DNA of 64,000 bases. Source: Adiantum capillus-veneris. Its lineage: Eukaryota > Streptophyta > Polypodiopsida > Polypodiales > Pteridaceae. The stretch lies in the NCBI GenBank assembly GCA_014529385.2, contig CM043969.1, positions 15,685,446 through 15,749,445 on the forward strand. The letters run 5' to 3'. The translations under genes were made by a program, and so were the position numbers. Below are positions 44,560 to 55,259 of the stretch, piece after piece (positions within the stretch are counted from its first letter, which is position 1; every line of letters begins with the position of its first letter). The notes beneath the pieces were generated by a model, which was given only the letters and a program-made list of their open reading frames with translations, was not told the origin of the DNA and ran no database searches.

Positions 44560-45816
44560 TCAAGTCCTTGCAAGTGGCTCAAATACAACTCTTTTTGGGG
44601 GAAGGCATGTGATGCAAGAGGTTGAATTCTCCATCCTTGTGCTCACCACAATTTCATTCACTTTGAATCTATACTCGGGAGATGTTTCATCAAGAAACTC
44701 AAGAGATTCTCTAACATCATTTAGTCTCCAATTTGTTGTTACTATCAGGCTTCTATACTCGGTGTGTGGATGGACTGTGACTTTTAGTTCAAACTCTGGA
44801 CAATTTTCCTCAGAGTCCAGAGGAACCTAGCTACCTAATTTGCTTCTCCATCTCCTATAGACGTAGCCCAGAACTAATCATTGACGACATAGTTGATATG
44901 AGATAGACATAGAATTTGGCCTTACTCTACAACTAATATTGTCACCAATATGGAAAGTTTCTTTGGTGCTCCATCCGTCTCCAAGAACATTATCCAGTTT
45001 AGTCATAGAAAGTCTTCTATTAAGCCACATCGTCTTTGTCCTCTGCAAATCCATTGTTTTGAAACATGCCACAAAGACATGTATAGGCAAGAACCATTGA
45101 ACTTTAATCCTTCTTGATATCTTGCCCAGAGACATAGCTTTAAGGATGTCTTCTTTGATCTTGGATTTGAAGTTTGATATAGTACATGCATCAGGAGCTT
45201 CCCAGTCAAGTGAACTTATGGTGGGAACGGGTAACTGATGTAGTTCTCCATATGCACCTTCTCGTGATGGAACTTTGTATTTTGCAAAATAGACAAACAA
45301 ATCCATTGTTTTGTAAAAGGAAGGTGGCTTGTCAGCATACATAGCATCTGCAATCCCTTTATGCATTGCTCTGAACGTCCCACTTAGACTCTCCACAGGT
45401 TGCCATTCCACAGCTGTTGAAGGAAAAATATCTGGAATGGAATAAAAAAATGAGAAAAACAATGGGACAATGAAAAGAATTCACTGTATCAAATAGTTTT
45501 TTTTTTACTTACAGTAAGAATGCAGTCTGGGATGTTCTTCCCAGTCTAACACCATATCCTTGGCCATGTACACATGTTGAACCTTAGCTAGCCACCCATT
45601 GTCGATCACTTTGAAAGCAAGAACACGACCTTTCCAATGGTTTTTTACTTTATCGCGTTTAGTTCTCTTCACTCTGTGTACACCTTTGCATGAAGGAAGC
45701 ATTGTTACCCAGTCATTCACACGAAAAGATATGGACTTCCAAAGACCATCCTCTCTAACGTTATGAAAGTCACAAGAAGTTATGTTATGTGAAGGGCGAC
45801 GTGCAAAAGACACCAT
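44560..45816 (-). CDS. Right-end gene of the 18.8-kb element, three exons, about 358 aa, unknown function
   Basis: I do not recognise the family. Exons are 45816-45513, 45431-44926 and 44826-44560, joined by introns with good ends (donors GTAAGT and GTAAGG, acceptors TTCCAG and GCTAG). The joined frame is open for 359 codons and ends at TGA 44562-44560. Exon 1 has a compact beta-rich stretch (WVTMLPSCKG, HWKGRVLAFKV, WLAKVQHVYMAKD) reminiscent of chromatin-reader folds such as BAH or Tudor/Agenet; that is only a resemblance. Exon 2 has YKTMDLFVYFAKYKVPS and QWFLPIHVFVACFKTMD, and exon 3 has FELKVTVHPHTEYRSLIV. The start is about 400 bases inside the right TIR. It appears intact. Confidence 0.65.
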
Positions 45817-46220
45817 GGAAACTCAGAGATTAGAGAAGAAAGAAAGTATAGACGGAAAGACTTAAAACCTCTCACAAACTAGAGAGCGAGAAAGGTATAC
45901 ATTTGAAAAAAGTAGGTGATTTGTCATTAATGCTCTTGTTTTGAGAGCCTTCTGACATAGATTTCGTATCTTTTGACAACGATTTTGTGAAATATAAAAT
46001 AGAATAAAAGACGAGACTTCATTGCTTTGAGCCGCAAATTTAACGAGCTCTCTAGCCGAAAGCACCCAAATATAGCAGTTTCAGCCTTGTGATCAAGACA
46101 TTTAGCGGTTCTCCGTCAAAATAGGACCACCAAAACCCACAATAGAGGAGACAAGAGTGCCAAACTTTTGTATACGTGTCAAATAACTATTGGACTATTC
46201 CTTAATCCTTAGATTAACAA

Positions 46221-46253
46221 ACAACCCTTTTTGAATCGTTTTTGGCCCTAATG
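46221..46253 (-). repeat. Right terminal inverted repeat of the 18.8-kb element
   Basis: Reads ACAACCCTTTTTGAATCG then TTTTTGGCCCTAATG on the plus strand, the reverse complement of the left terminus at 27467-27499 with two differences. Confidence 0.85.
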
Positions 46254-47191
46254 GGACCAAGTGTGTGAGTACACGGCTCCCTTCCAAGAAGGAAAAGCAT
46301 CAAAGCATGGTGTCATCTTTGAGGGTTGGTCACCCAGTGGATATGGTGCCAATAGTTGAAGCTATGTTGGGAAAGAATACGGAAGTGCAAGCATATGTGG
46401 ATGGTGGTGCCCAGGTGTGTGTCATGACTAAGGCTATCATGAAAGAAGCAGGTGTTAAGATGTCAGTGAATGCTTCGATCCGTATGAGGATGGCCAACCA
46501 CAAAAGGGCAAGGTTTCTTGGAATAGCTGAAGATGTGAAGATAAAAGTCATCGGGATTGAATGCTTGGTTGATTGCTACGTGATGCAAGCGGTTGAGAAT
46601 GCATATCCAATAATTTTAGGGAGGCCATGGCTTATAACCCTTGGTGCTAAGCAGGATTGGGGCACGGGCTTGATCACCATCCTCGACAAAGAGAAAGGAA
46701 GGACCATTGTCTACAACATGAAGACACACGAGAGACGTACATAGCCCCTAGTGGAGATACAAGATAAGGATTCGACAGAAACCACGTCATACGATAGTGA
46801 TGCTTCGTCTACGTCATCAAAAGAAAGTGTAGAGGAAGGCTTGATGCAATTATGTCCTGCTCTTTTTGGGATAAGTGTTGAAAAGGAAGCATCGATGCAT
46901 GATGTGAAGGTCAAGGAGGACAAAGATAGTCCAAAAGCAATTGTAGAGCCTGCCAAAGTGAATGTAAGGAGCATGCTAGGAGAGGACTTGATAGAAAAAG
47001 AAAAGAAGGAGCATAAAGACTTGTTTACAGAGTTTCCAAATCTATTTGCCACTGAATATACAGAGTTGTAAGGAGCTAAAGCGGTCGAGCATAGAATAAA
47101 TCTAAAGGAAGATGCCAAGCCAAAGGTTCAAAAGCTTAGGAGGTTGGGGGTCATTCATGAGAAGGCACTTCATGAAGAGGTGACTAAGCTT
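46254..47191 (+). pseudogene. Ty3 element RE-1, protease to start of RT (right half)
   Basis: Continues the frame cut at 27466. An aspartic protease follows: AYVDGGAQVCVMT with DGGA in place of the common DSGA/DTGA, and AYPIILGRPWL as the flap-to-end motif. TAG at 46742 and TAA at about 47069 are in frame. Beyond them the start of the reverse transcriptase is visible (VEHRINLKEDAKP, KALHEEVTKL) and breaks off at 47191, where an LTR begins. The RT catalytic part is not in the window. Confidence 0.82.
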
Positions 47192-48127
47192 TGTTGGACG
47201 GATACGTTGCGACGGACGTCAGCACAGCGAGAACTCACCTAACATATAATGTCAGCTAAGGACGAAGCTTGACCCGCAGGCGCGTGGAAGCAAGAATAAG
47301 GTGTCAACCTACACTGGACCGACTCCTAACTAATTCCTACAGAGGTCTCTACCAATTGTCTAAGTCACAGCCTTCAAGAGTGCATAAGAGGAAACTTCCT
47401 ACAACGCTTTCTAGAGCCGAACACCCATCAAACAATCTCGAAACACCATAGAACTTGAAGGAGACCCTACTAATACCAATAGGTCTGTCTCCTTAAGGTC
47501 TATGAACCAAAATCCCAACCCAAAACACCCGATGCAAAATCACGTAGGATGTCTAGCCGAAATCTGCAGGTCTTCGTTTCCGAAATCTAAAGTGCCTAAT
47601 GTGTAGCTCTACTCAATGTGAATGCATGGATATGTTGCAATGCGAAATCGGACAACGTATGCTCACCAAATCACCAGATGATGCTTGTAGAAGGAGCTTG
47701 CAAAACCGGACCGTACGCATGCAATGTAGGTATCGGCGCGTAGCTCTTGTCGGGGGCAACACGCTGCACTTCTCCACACTCGATTCCGACCACTGGTGCA
47801 CACGTAGCGTCAAGATGAAGCTCACACTCTCTCTCGTACACAGTACGCTCACTCATAGACTTCAAAACTTGTTTTTAAAAATGACAAAAGGTTTTTTTTC
47901 ATTAAGGTCAAAAAGTGGTATATATACCTTACAATTCTCAAACCCTAAAGTTCCAAAATCAACCAACTACTCCATCTATCTATCAAAACTGTGATACAAT
48001 CTGGAAACTTCTGTAAGTCCCAATATTTACAAGGTGAAAAATCAGGTTTCCTTAATAAATGAATAATTACAAAAAATGATAATCCTCCGAGTAGTTAGTC
48101 TCCATGGGGTGTGTCCAGCTTCTAACA
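47192..48127 (-). repeat. LTR of element A (3-prime LTR, about 936 bp)
   Basis: On the minus strand it starts TGTTAGAAGCTGG and ends CGTCCAACA, so both termini are TG and CA. A purine tract (GGAGGGGGGGAG on the minus strand, 48128-48139) lies directly before its start, as expected of a 3-prime LTR. Its other border coincides with the break in RE-1. A second LTR of the same sequence is not visible in the window. Confidence 0.7.
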
Positions 48128-48141
48128 CTCCCCCCCTCCTT
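48128..48141 (-). other. Polypurine tract of element A
   Basis: AAGGAGGGGGGGAG on the minus strand immediately abuts the LTR. In LTR retrotransposons this tract primes plus-strand DNA synthesis. Confidence 0.65.
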
Positions 48142-48179
48142 GCTGATGTCGTCCCCGACATGGCCGCTGATCCGCTTCT

Positions 48180-50975
48180 TCATCGTATGGTTTTACGCAT
48201 CTTGATCAGTGATTCGTATCTTGCATGCAGGTTCATCATTGTTGGGCCGAAGATATCAGTGTTAATTGTGAAGAAGCCTGTGTAGAACGCTTCTTCAAAG
48301 GCCTGGAGGTGATGGGATGGTAGAAACATTATCCTTTGATACAGCGCATGTATCACCTCCTTGGAAGGCTGACCAGACAGATTATAAGCGCATCCATAAG
48401 TATCTTGGAAGAAGAAGATACTGTCTATCACCTGGCTTGGCTTGAATGTCTCAAATACTGCTAAGAGGGTCTTGCAGATTTTCTTCATCATGATGCATCT
48501 AAGGTCAGGTGAGCCAATGAACAATTTGATGGCTCCCGTTAGGGTTTTCACCATGTATTGGACACTTATTCTCTCACCTGCCTTCAAGCCCGGCAGCTTA
48601 GGATAATCTAGCCAAGTGGGTTGGCTTCTTTGTAAGATCTCCTGGGCTTTCCACGTCCTGATCCTTGGTAGAGGACAAAAGCTGAGGTTGTCTCTGATGT
48701 TTTTTGGTGCCTCTACCGAGTGGATTAGGTATTGTGGGTACTTTGTGAGCCAGGCCTTCCTCCATTTTGGCTGAGAGTCAACAATTAGCCTGACCCCTTC
48801 TGGTTGGGAGGTATCTGTGTTGTAGAGTGGTACGGTCGGCTCTTCTCTTATCCACTTATTGATGGTGGCTGATTCATATTTCAGCAATGGATATGGGAGA
48901 GAGGGTTGAAGCCATTCGCGCCTGAGGTTGCTGGCGTCAATCTTTTGAATGGTCATGGACTTGAAAACCCTCTTCTCCCACTCCAAGGCTTCCTTTGTTG
49001 TCTCTCTGATCTCCACCTCTATTGCTTTACGCAACTTTTCTTCGTCTTCCCGTGTTAGATCCTGTGGCTCTTGAGAGGATCCTTCTAGGATTTCCTCTTG
49101 CATAGGTGTGTCCACCAGATCTGCCACATTTTCTAAATCAATGCCTTCATTGGCCGCTGGCCCTGTGCCCTCTTGCTCTCCGGCTTGTTGTCCTCTCAGC
49201 TCCTCAATCTGCTTTAGGAGTTTCTGTTTTTCTGATTCAGCTTCTTCGCCCATATTGACGAGGGGTCATTTAATTCGGCGTTTATCCTCTCCACCTCCTC
49301 GAGCTTTCTTTTTATACTTTCTACTTCCTCTTGCAGGGCTTTTTGGTCTTCTTCCATTCTTGTTTGCATGACGATAGACCCTTCTGCCATCATCAATCTT
49401 TGCTTTTTCTCTAGAGTCAGCTCCTTCTGAAGTTCTTGCATCTGTTCTTCATAAAGTTGACTCTCCGTAGTGATGTGAGTCGAGCTAGTAGCTTTGACTC
49501 TGGCAGGGGATGCTCGTAGCCTCTGGATGGTTTGATCTTTCACTTTGAGCTGGTCCTTGAGCTCAAGGACCTCATCCTGGCTGGCTTCTTGATCTATCTC
49601 CGCCTTTTCTTTGGCGTTTCTCATGGCTTCCACTTCTTTAGATTCCTCAGCTAGCTGTAGGGTCAGGTTATCCCTTTCCCTCTTGGCATCTATCAGTGAT
49701 TTGCTGAGCTGTTGACATTCCTCTTCAACTCCTTGCATTCTTTGTGTTGCTGCCTGATTCTCTTCCTCCATTGCCTGGCATCTTTGCAATGCCCTTTCTA
49801 GGCCTGTAGCTCAGCTTCTCTCTCTTTCTGCCTTTGGCTTTGTCCTTGTAGAGAGTCTACTTCTAGCTTTATCTTTATTTCCGTGGCCTTGAGAGCTGCC
49901 ATCTCACTTTCTGAAGCCATGGACTGCGCTCTCAACCCGGTTAGCTTCGTCATCACCACATCCCAGTCGTTTGAGGGAGGGTGCAGATCCACTGTATCTA
50001 TGGCAATTTCTTTTAGTTCCACTAGCCTGATGCCTTGCATTTGTTCTTTAGGCCCGGTGCTTGGCAGCTTCTTCTTTTGTGTATCCTACAGCAGGTCCAA
50101 AAATGTGCTGTATTCTTCGTTTGGCTTTGTCTTCTCACTCTCGGGTTTAACCTCTTCTCTTTCCTGGCTTTGTTCTCTCTTGGGCTCCTCCTGGCCTTTG
50201 TGTTTGTCTTCCTCCTCTTTATCTTCTTGTGGAGGGCTGTGAGGAGGTGGTGAGGGCGGTGGGCTGGGTTTAGGACTGGCCGGTAGAGATTTAGGCTTTC
50301 TCTTTAAATCTCTATCTACTTTAGTTTTTCTTTCTCTCTCTTGGCTCTCTTGCTCATCTAGCAGTTTCTGCCGTATTTGCTCCACTTCCTCCTCTGTGAA
50401 AGGTACATGCAGTATATTCTCTGATGTGGCATCAAGAATCTCAAAATTTTTTATATAATCCTCGAATCTGTCCCTTTGCACTCTTCAGGATGATCCGGAC
50501 ATTGACTCTAGAGATGGCTTCCAGAGTTTACTCAAATCACCTTCAAGGACTCTCTCTGCTCTAAAGCTCTCCATCAGCCGCTCTAGTCGAGCCGCTTTTT
50601 GTGACCTTGTTTCTTTTGCAGGCACTTGGGCAAATTCCTTCTTTCCTTTATTTTTCTCTAGCTGCTCCTCTTGAAAAAGCTCTAGCCATCTTTTCAGCCT
50701 TGTAGCAACCCTTGGTGCTCTTTGTGGCTCGTCTTCTTTGTCTTCTTTTAGCCTCAGCCAGTCGTTCTGAGACGGGGGGTCACGCCATCTTCCTTTTGCG
50801 TGTAGTGCCCCATAAATCACCTTAGTGATTAGTTCTCCTGGCACAATATATGTTGGCTTCTTGTTACCGATCTTTACTAGGTTGTCATGTATATACGCTG
50901 CATAATTGATTATCTTTGGGGTTCCTTTCATATTTATCAATACAGGGGAAGCGACTCGGATGAGGCATGGGAACT
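48180..50975 (-). pseudogene. Element A: gag-like coiled-coil protein, decayed
   Basis: One long minus-strand protein (more than 900 codons) with a TGA at about 50483, a TAG at about 50086 and frameshifts near 49800 and 49255. The order is: a folded segment resembling plant transposon proteins (NYAAYIHDNLVKIGNK, TKVIYGALHAKGRW), a proline/lysine-rich stretch, about 300 residues of coiled coil (ECQQLSKSLIDAKRERDNL), and a C-terminal domain (YQRIMFLPSHHLQAFEEAF, NLHARYESL). Element B has the same order and a matching C-terminus. No protease, RT or integrase is present. The N-terminus is missing where the LTR of B begins. Confidence 0.75.
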
Positions 50976-50983
50976 CACTAGGG

Positions 50984-51794
50984 TGTCAATCCTAATGAAG
51001 TGAACTCGAAGAGACGCAACTTACTTACTCTACAAGCAAATCAAACGCATTACCGCCAAGTAATCTGCCTATGTCCTTCTACACCGTTCTTCAGTCATCA
51101 CGCCCGTTTACCATGCAAATCATATCGGAATCGCACGAAACTTGAAGGGAAGCTACATGGGACTATCAAGAACATATCCTATCACTGTCACAGCATTCTG
51201 GAGAGGTACAACGATCATGATCGCAATCGTTCATCCCAAAGTCAGCAAAAACAAAGAATAGATGATCCTAATGGGTCGTTTTAGGGTCCCTAACGACTCT
51301 CCTAGGGTCAAAACAACATAAAACACGCATATAAACACTCAAAACAACGATTTAAGGCCTCAAACTCATAATTGAAAACCTACACCGAATCTTGAATGAT
51401 TACACTTGAATGAAAGAGCAAGACGAGAGGAACAGAATGCAATAATCAAATTTGAGTTTGGATTACCGTAGCCGCAATGGCGAAGATTACAAGTTTGAAC
51501 AAGAAGGAGATTATAAACGTACGCTGTCTTCTCAGTTCTCCATTCAAAAGATTATCCTCAAACTTACAAAAAATGACCTTTATAGATTAGGTCTTTACAA
51601 AATGGCTTGTCCGGCCATAAGCCCCTAATCTTAAAACTGGCTCTCTAATATACAATTTCTCCCATAAGAATAATCATACATCCTTGACAATTTCTCAGCT
51701 TAGAGATACTTCTGTACAAAACAATTTTACAATGATTTCTGAGAAAAATATGGTCCTTCTGGCCACGGCCGCTTGTTGCTTCGTCCACCAAACA
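50984..51794 (-). repeat. LTR of element B (probable 3-prime LTR)
   Basis: The minus-strand start TGTTTGGTGG is directly preceded by a purine tract (GGAAGCGGGGAG, 51795-51806), just like element A. The far end GGATTGACA at 50984 is my best guess, based on a TG...CA pair and on where element A coding homology stops (about 50975). Confidence 0.55.
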
Positions 51795-51894
51795 CTCCCC
51801 GCTTCCTTATCCTTGCACGCCCTCGTGCATGTTCAGTGCTTTGGCCGTTGATGTGGCTCTAATGAAGTGAGTGTTGCTGAAAAAATTCTTGTTC

Positions 51895-54800
51895 TCACAG
51901 GACGGCTTCGAGGGCTTCTTGATGCTGTCTGAATGGATTTTCAGATAAGGTGTGTTGGTATGCCACGTACCTTGCCTTGAGGTCCTTTGCCATGGGATGG
52001 AAAATTCTTGAATCCATTTCGAAGAATCCTGTAACAAAGGCCTCTTCAAATGTCTGCAAGTAGTGTGATGGCAGGTATATTAGCCTTGAGTACATGGCCA
52101 TCAAGATGTGCCGTGGCGGTGAATCCTGTAGATTCCAGCAGATGCCTCTGTTTCCTTCCAAGAACAGATTCCACGGATGATCGTCGCCTTCAGTGTCTTT
52201 AAACACCTGGATGCAGGTGACAATCATCCGGGCTATCTTTACTAACATCTGGCACACCAAATCAGGGACATCCCGCAACAAAGTGACTGTTGAGTTCAGT
52301 GTGCTGACCATGTAGGCCACCGTAGGGGGTTGCTGCGCTGTCAGAACTGGGTAATTTAGCTTGTGCGTCCTTGACCCCTTCCATGTGGTGAAATCTTTTC
52401 AAGTGCGTCTTCGAGGGACGGGGCAGAATGTAGGATCTGTTTGTATATGTTGAGGAGCGTTGTGGTAATTTGTTAGATCCTGTGGACTTTTGTCCAACCA
52501 CTTCTGCCTCCCCTTGGGGTGGTCATCGACAAGCACCTGAGCTTCTTCCACTGCGAGTGCAATGCCTTCGTAACCCCCTTCTTTGTTTCGTGGCAAGGCT
52601 GGCCGCATCCTTTCTTTCCACAAAATTGCTTCATGGCATAGCAGAGGAAACGGGAGGTACTCGTGGACAAATCCTTCCACCTGCTCTTCTGGTTGTAAGT
52701 ATGCCAAGGTTGCTGACTCCAGTATCTTCTTTTCATAGATCATATACTCCTTGGCTGGCCCCTCTGGCATGTCCTGAATGCTTTCATTGAGTTCATCTCT
52801 TATGTCCAGATCGGGCCCTTCAAACTCCTGCTCGTGTTGCCCTTGGTGTGATGTTCCAGGAAAATTTGGCGCTTGTTGTCCAGGCAGCAGTTGCGGTTGA
52901 GTCTGGGCTTTGTCTGCTTTGATCTGCTGTTGAAAAATCAGATCTTCTTTTTTCTTTAGGAGCGTGTCACCGATCTGTTTCTGAATTTGTAGTTTAGCGC
53001 TTGCTTGAGCCAGTTGCTGCTCCATTTCTTTTAACTTTAGCTCATTTTCCGCTGTCTGGGCCACCATCCCTGATACGAGCAGCTGTCTTTGAAGCTTTTC
53101 TTGCTCTAGCTTTGCTATAGTCTTCACTGTTGTGGCATCGTCAGATGTGGAGACCAATGCCCCAACAGGTTTCTAATTAGCCATTAAAGTCTTCAGAGTG
53201 CCCTTGACAGTGTTGTAGGAACTGATAAGTCTTTGGAATCTTGCACTCTCGTAGGCAAGCTGCTCGGTTGCTTTTTGGACTCTTGCCGTCAGATCTTGGT
53301 ACTCTTTCTCTTTGGCGGTCAATTTTGTTCTGACGTCCACCAAATCTTTGATCAGAGACTGAGCCTGTTGTCGCTTAAGGTCTCTTTCCTCCGTTGTGCG
53401 ATCTAGCTGCGTCCTCAGGCTCTCTAACTCTTCTTGCCGTGATGCTTGCTTTTGTTGGGCTTCATGTACCTATCTTTCCTTCTCACTCAACACCACATGC
53501 TGACACTGGAATTGCCGTTCTAATTCCTGTAGAGTTTGCTTGTAATCAAATCCAGCCACTGGTTGGCAGGCTTCTTGGTATCCGATGGATTCTGTAGGCG
53601 GTATAACTTCCTTTTGCGAGGTTGAAGGGGGAGGAGTTGGCTGTTTTTTGTTCGATGGAGAAGGAGGAGGAGGTTTTGGTGAGGGAGGAGGCAATTTGGG
53701 CAAGGGAGGAGGTAATTTGGGCGAGGGAGGAGGTGGACTTGAGTCTTCTCGCACATGTCTCTTCTTGGAAGTCTCTTCTCCTCATTGCGAAGCAGATGCT
53801 TTCACTTTTCTTTTCTTTAAAATCCTGATTATTCTTTGGCGGGTGAGATCCGCCGCCCGTCGCACTTCCAGATTCCTATCTCTCTGGATCTTCTTAATCT
53901 GTTCCGCTTGATTTTTCTCATCAGCCGCATCTTTCTCCTTCGTTCCTTCAGTGGATTGCGAAGAAACGTCCACTTCCGCAGCCTTCTGTTCTGCTTCTAA
54001 CCTTTGCTTCTCAGCCCGTAGGCGAGTTGCATTTTCTATCCTTTCTTGCCTTTCCCTTTCGAATCTTCTTTTTTGTGCTTGTTGTGTTTCAGCCGCTCGA
54101 GCTTGTCTGTCAGCCCGTAATTTGGTTAGTCTTTATTCGACTCTTTTCTGAGCTTCCGCATATGCTTTTTGCAGGTCCGACTGTGGTACTGCACTTCTCT
54201 CCCCTCTTTTTCTCTTGAGCAGCTTTGCTGAATCTTCCTCCTCACTTTCCTCAAACTCTGAAGGCACTTTATTCTTTAGAATCTTGAGACTTTCCTTCGT
54301 CATCTGTTTTCGTTTTCTCTTCATCACTCGAACTTTTATTGGTGGCCTTTATTGAGTGCGATGATGTCATGCTAGGGGTCGTCCTTACGGAGTGATCAAC
54401 CAGCTTGGCTTTCTGGATCAAGGCCGTTGAGAGCTGGCAGCTGGCAAATCTTCGATCATTCCCAAAGCTTGGTATGCTATTCTGGTTAGCATCGGCCCTG
54501 CACTAATGTAGGTTTTGTTTTTTGCCGAGCTTTTCAAATTTGCTTCAATCAGATTGTCCAAAATGTAAGAACTGTAGTCGCAGCGAATGGATCTATTTTC
54601 TTCTGTCGCTAGAGCCATGACTACGGCAATGTGTAGGGTTGGCTCTGTGTAGCGAGGAGGCTTTTGTACTCTAAAATGCTGAGATATCAATCACATTGGT
54701 AATTTCAGCTCTCCGTAAATCATGTCACTGTATTTGTATTTATTCCCCTTTGCTTTGACGAATGCTTTCTCGTTATCCAGTGAATTTGTCTTTGCCAGCA

Positions 54801-55250
54801 AATCGTGTTGCCCTGGGAGGAAATGCAAGGCTTCGTTGATGATTTCCTTCGTGATCTTTAATTTCACCTTCGACCCATCCTTGTCTGTGAGCATTGCCTG
54901 CCCATCATATTGTATCGAGCTCATTAGCTCGTGTGCCCTCATGTAATCTATTCCCCATGGTTGTAATCTGAAAAATTGTTCCAAGTGTACAGCTCGCACT
55001 GCCTCTATTACCTCCGGCCTTTGGTGGAGATTCCATATCTCTCGTGGCATGCTAGTTGTCTTCACCAAGTCACCATCCGCATCCTTAAACTTTGAGATGA
55101 ATATGTGGGCAGCGATTTGAGCAAGTATTTCATCCGAGATGTGAGCCTTTTCATTTGTGGCGAGATCCTCCACTTCATATGGTGCTGCTGTCCACTACCT
55201 TTCTTTCTTTTGGCGAGGCATTCTGTGTCAGGAGAATCACAAGCTGTCAT
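51895..55250 (-). pseudogene. Element B: gag-like coiled-coil protein, mostly one frame with nonsense codons
   Basis: Homologue of element A. Nearly all of 55173-51895 lies in one frame, broken by about six stop codons and by a compensated shift near 54300-54440. The order is: an N-terminal domain (ITKEIINEALHFLPGQHDLL) resembling the putative plant transposon protein domain, CDYSSYILDNLIEANLK, a basic/glutamate coiled coil, a proline repeat (KLPPPLPKLPPPSPKPPP), more coiled coil, and the C-terminal YSRLIYLPSHYLQTFEEAF domain shared with A. No pol genes are present. The start at 55250 (MTACDSPDTE) needs a frameshift before 55173. Confidence 0.75.
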
Positions 55251-55259
55251 GATTTTCCC

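Larger units (their letters stand above)
27467..46253 (+). mobile_element. 18.8-kb multi-gene DNA transposon with 33-bp TIRs
   Basis: The ends are inverted repeats (27467-27499 and 46221-46253, starting CATTAGGGCC) identical at 31 of 33 positions. The element interrupts a Ty3 reading frame, and removing exactly this interval rejoins the left and right halves in phase, which independently fixes the borders. Flanking 9-mers GGAGGCAGT and GGACCAAGT agree at 6 of 9 positions and could be an aged 9-bp target duplication; this is only suggestive. Genes are a transposase-like gene, an unknown acidic protein, a CENH3-like/ULP1/H1-like fusion, two N-domain paralogues and a right-end gene. Younger retroelement pieces are nested at about 37-44.5 kb. 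I cannot place it in a named superfamily. Confidence 0.8.

Noticed and set aside
27470-46251. A TA dinucleotide target duplication for the 18.8-kb element
   Set aside because: TA flanks the GGGCC termini on both sides, but excising on that model breaks the reading frame shared by the two RE-1 halves; borders at CATTA/TAATG keep it.
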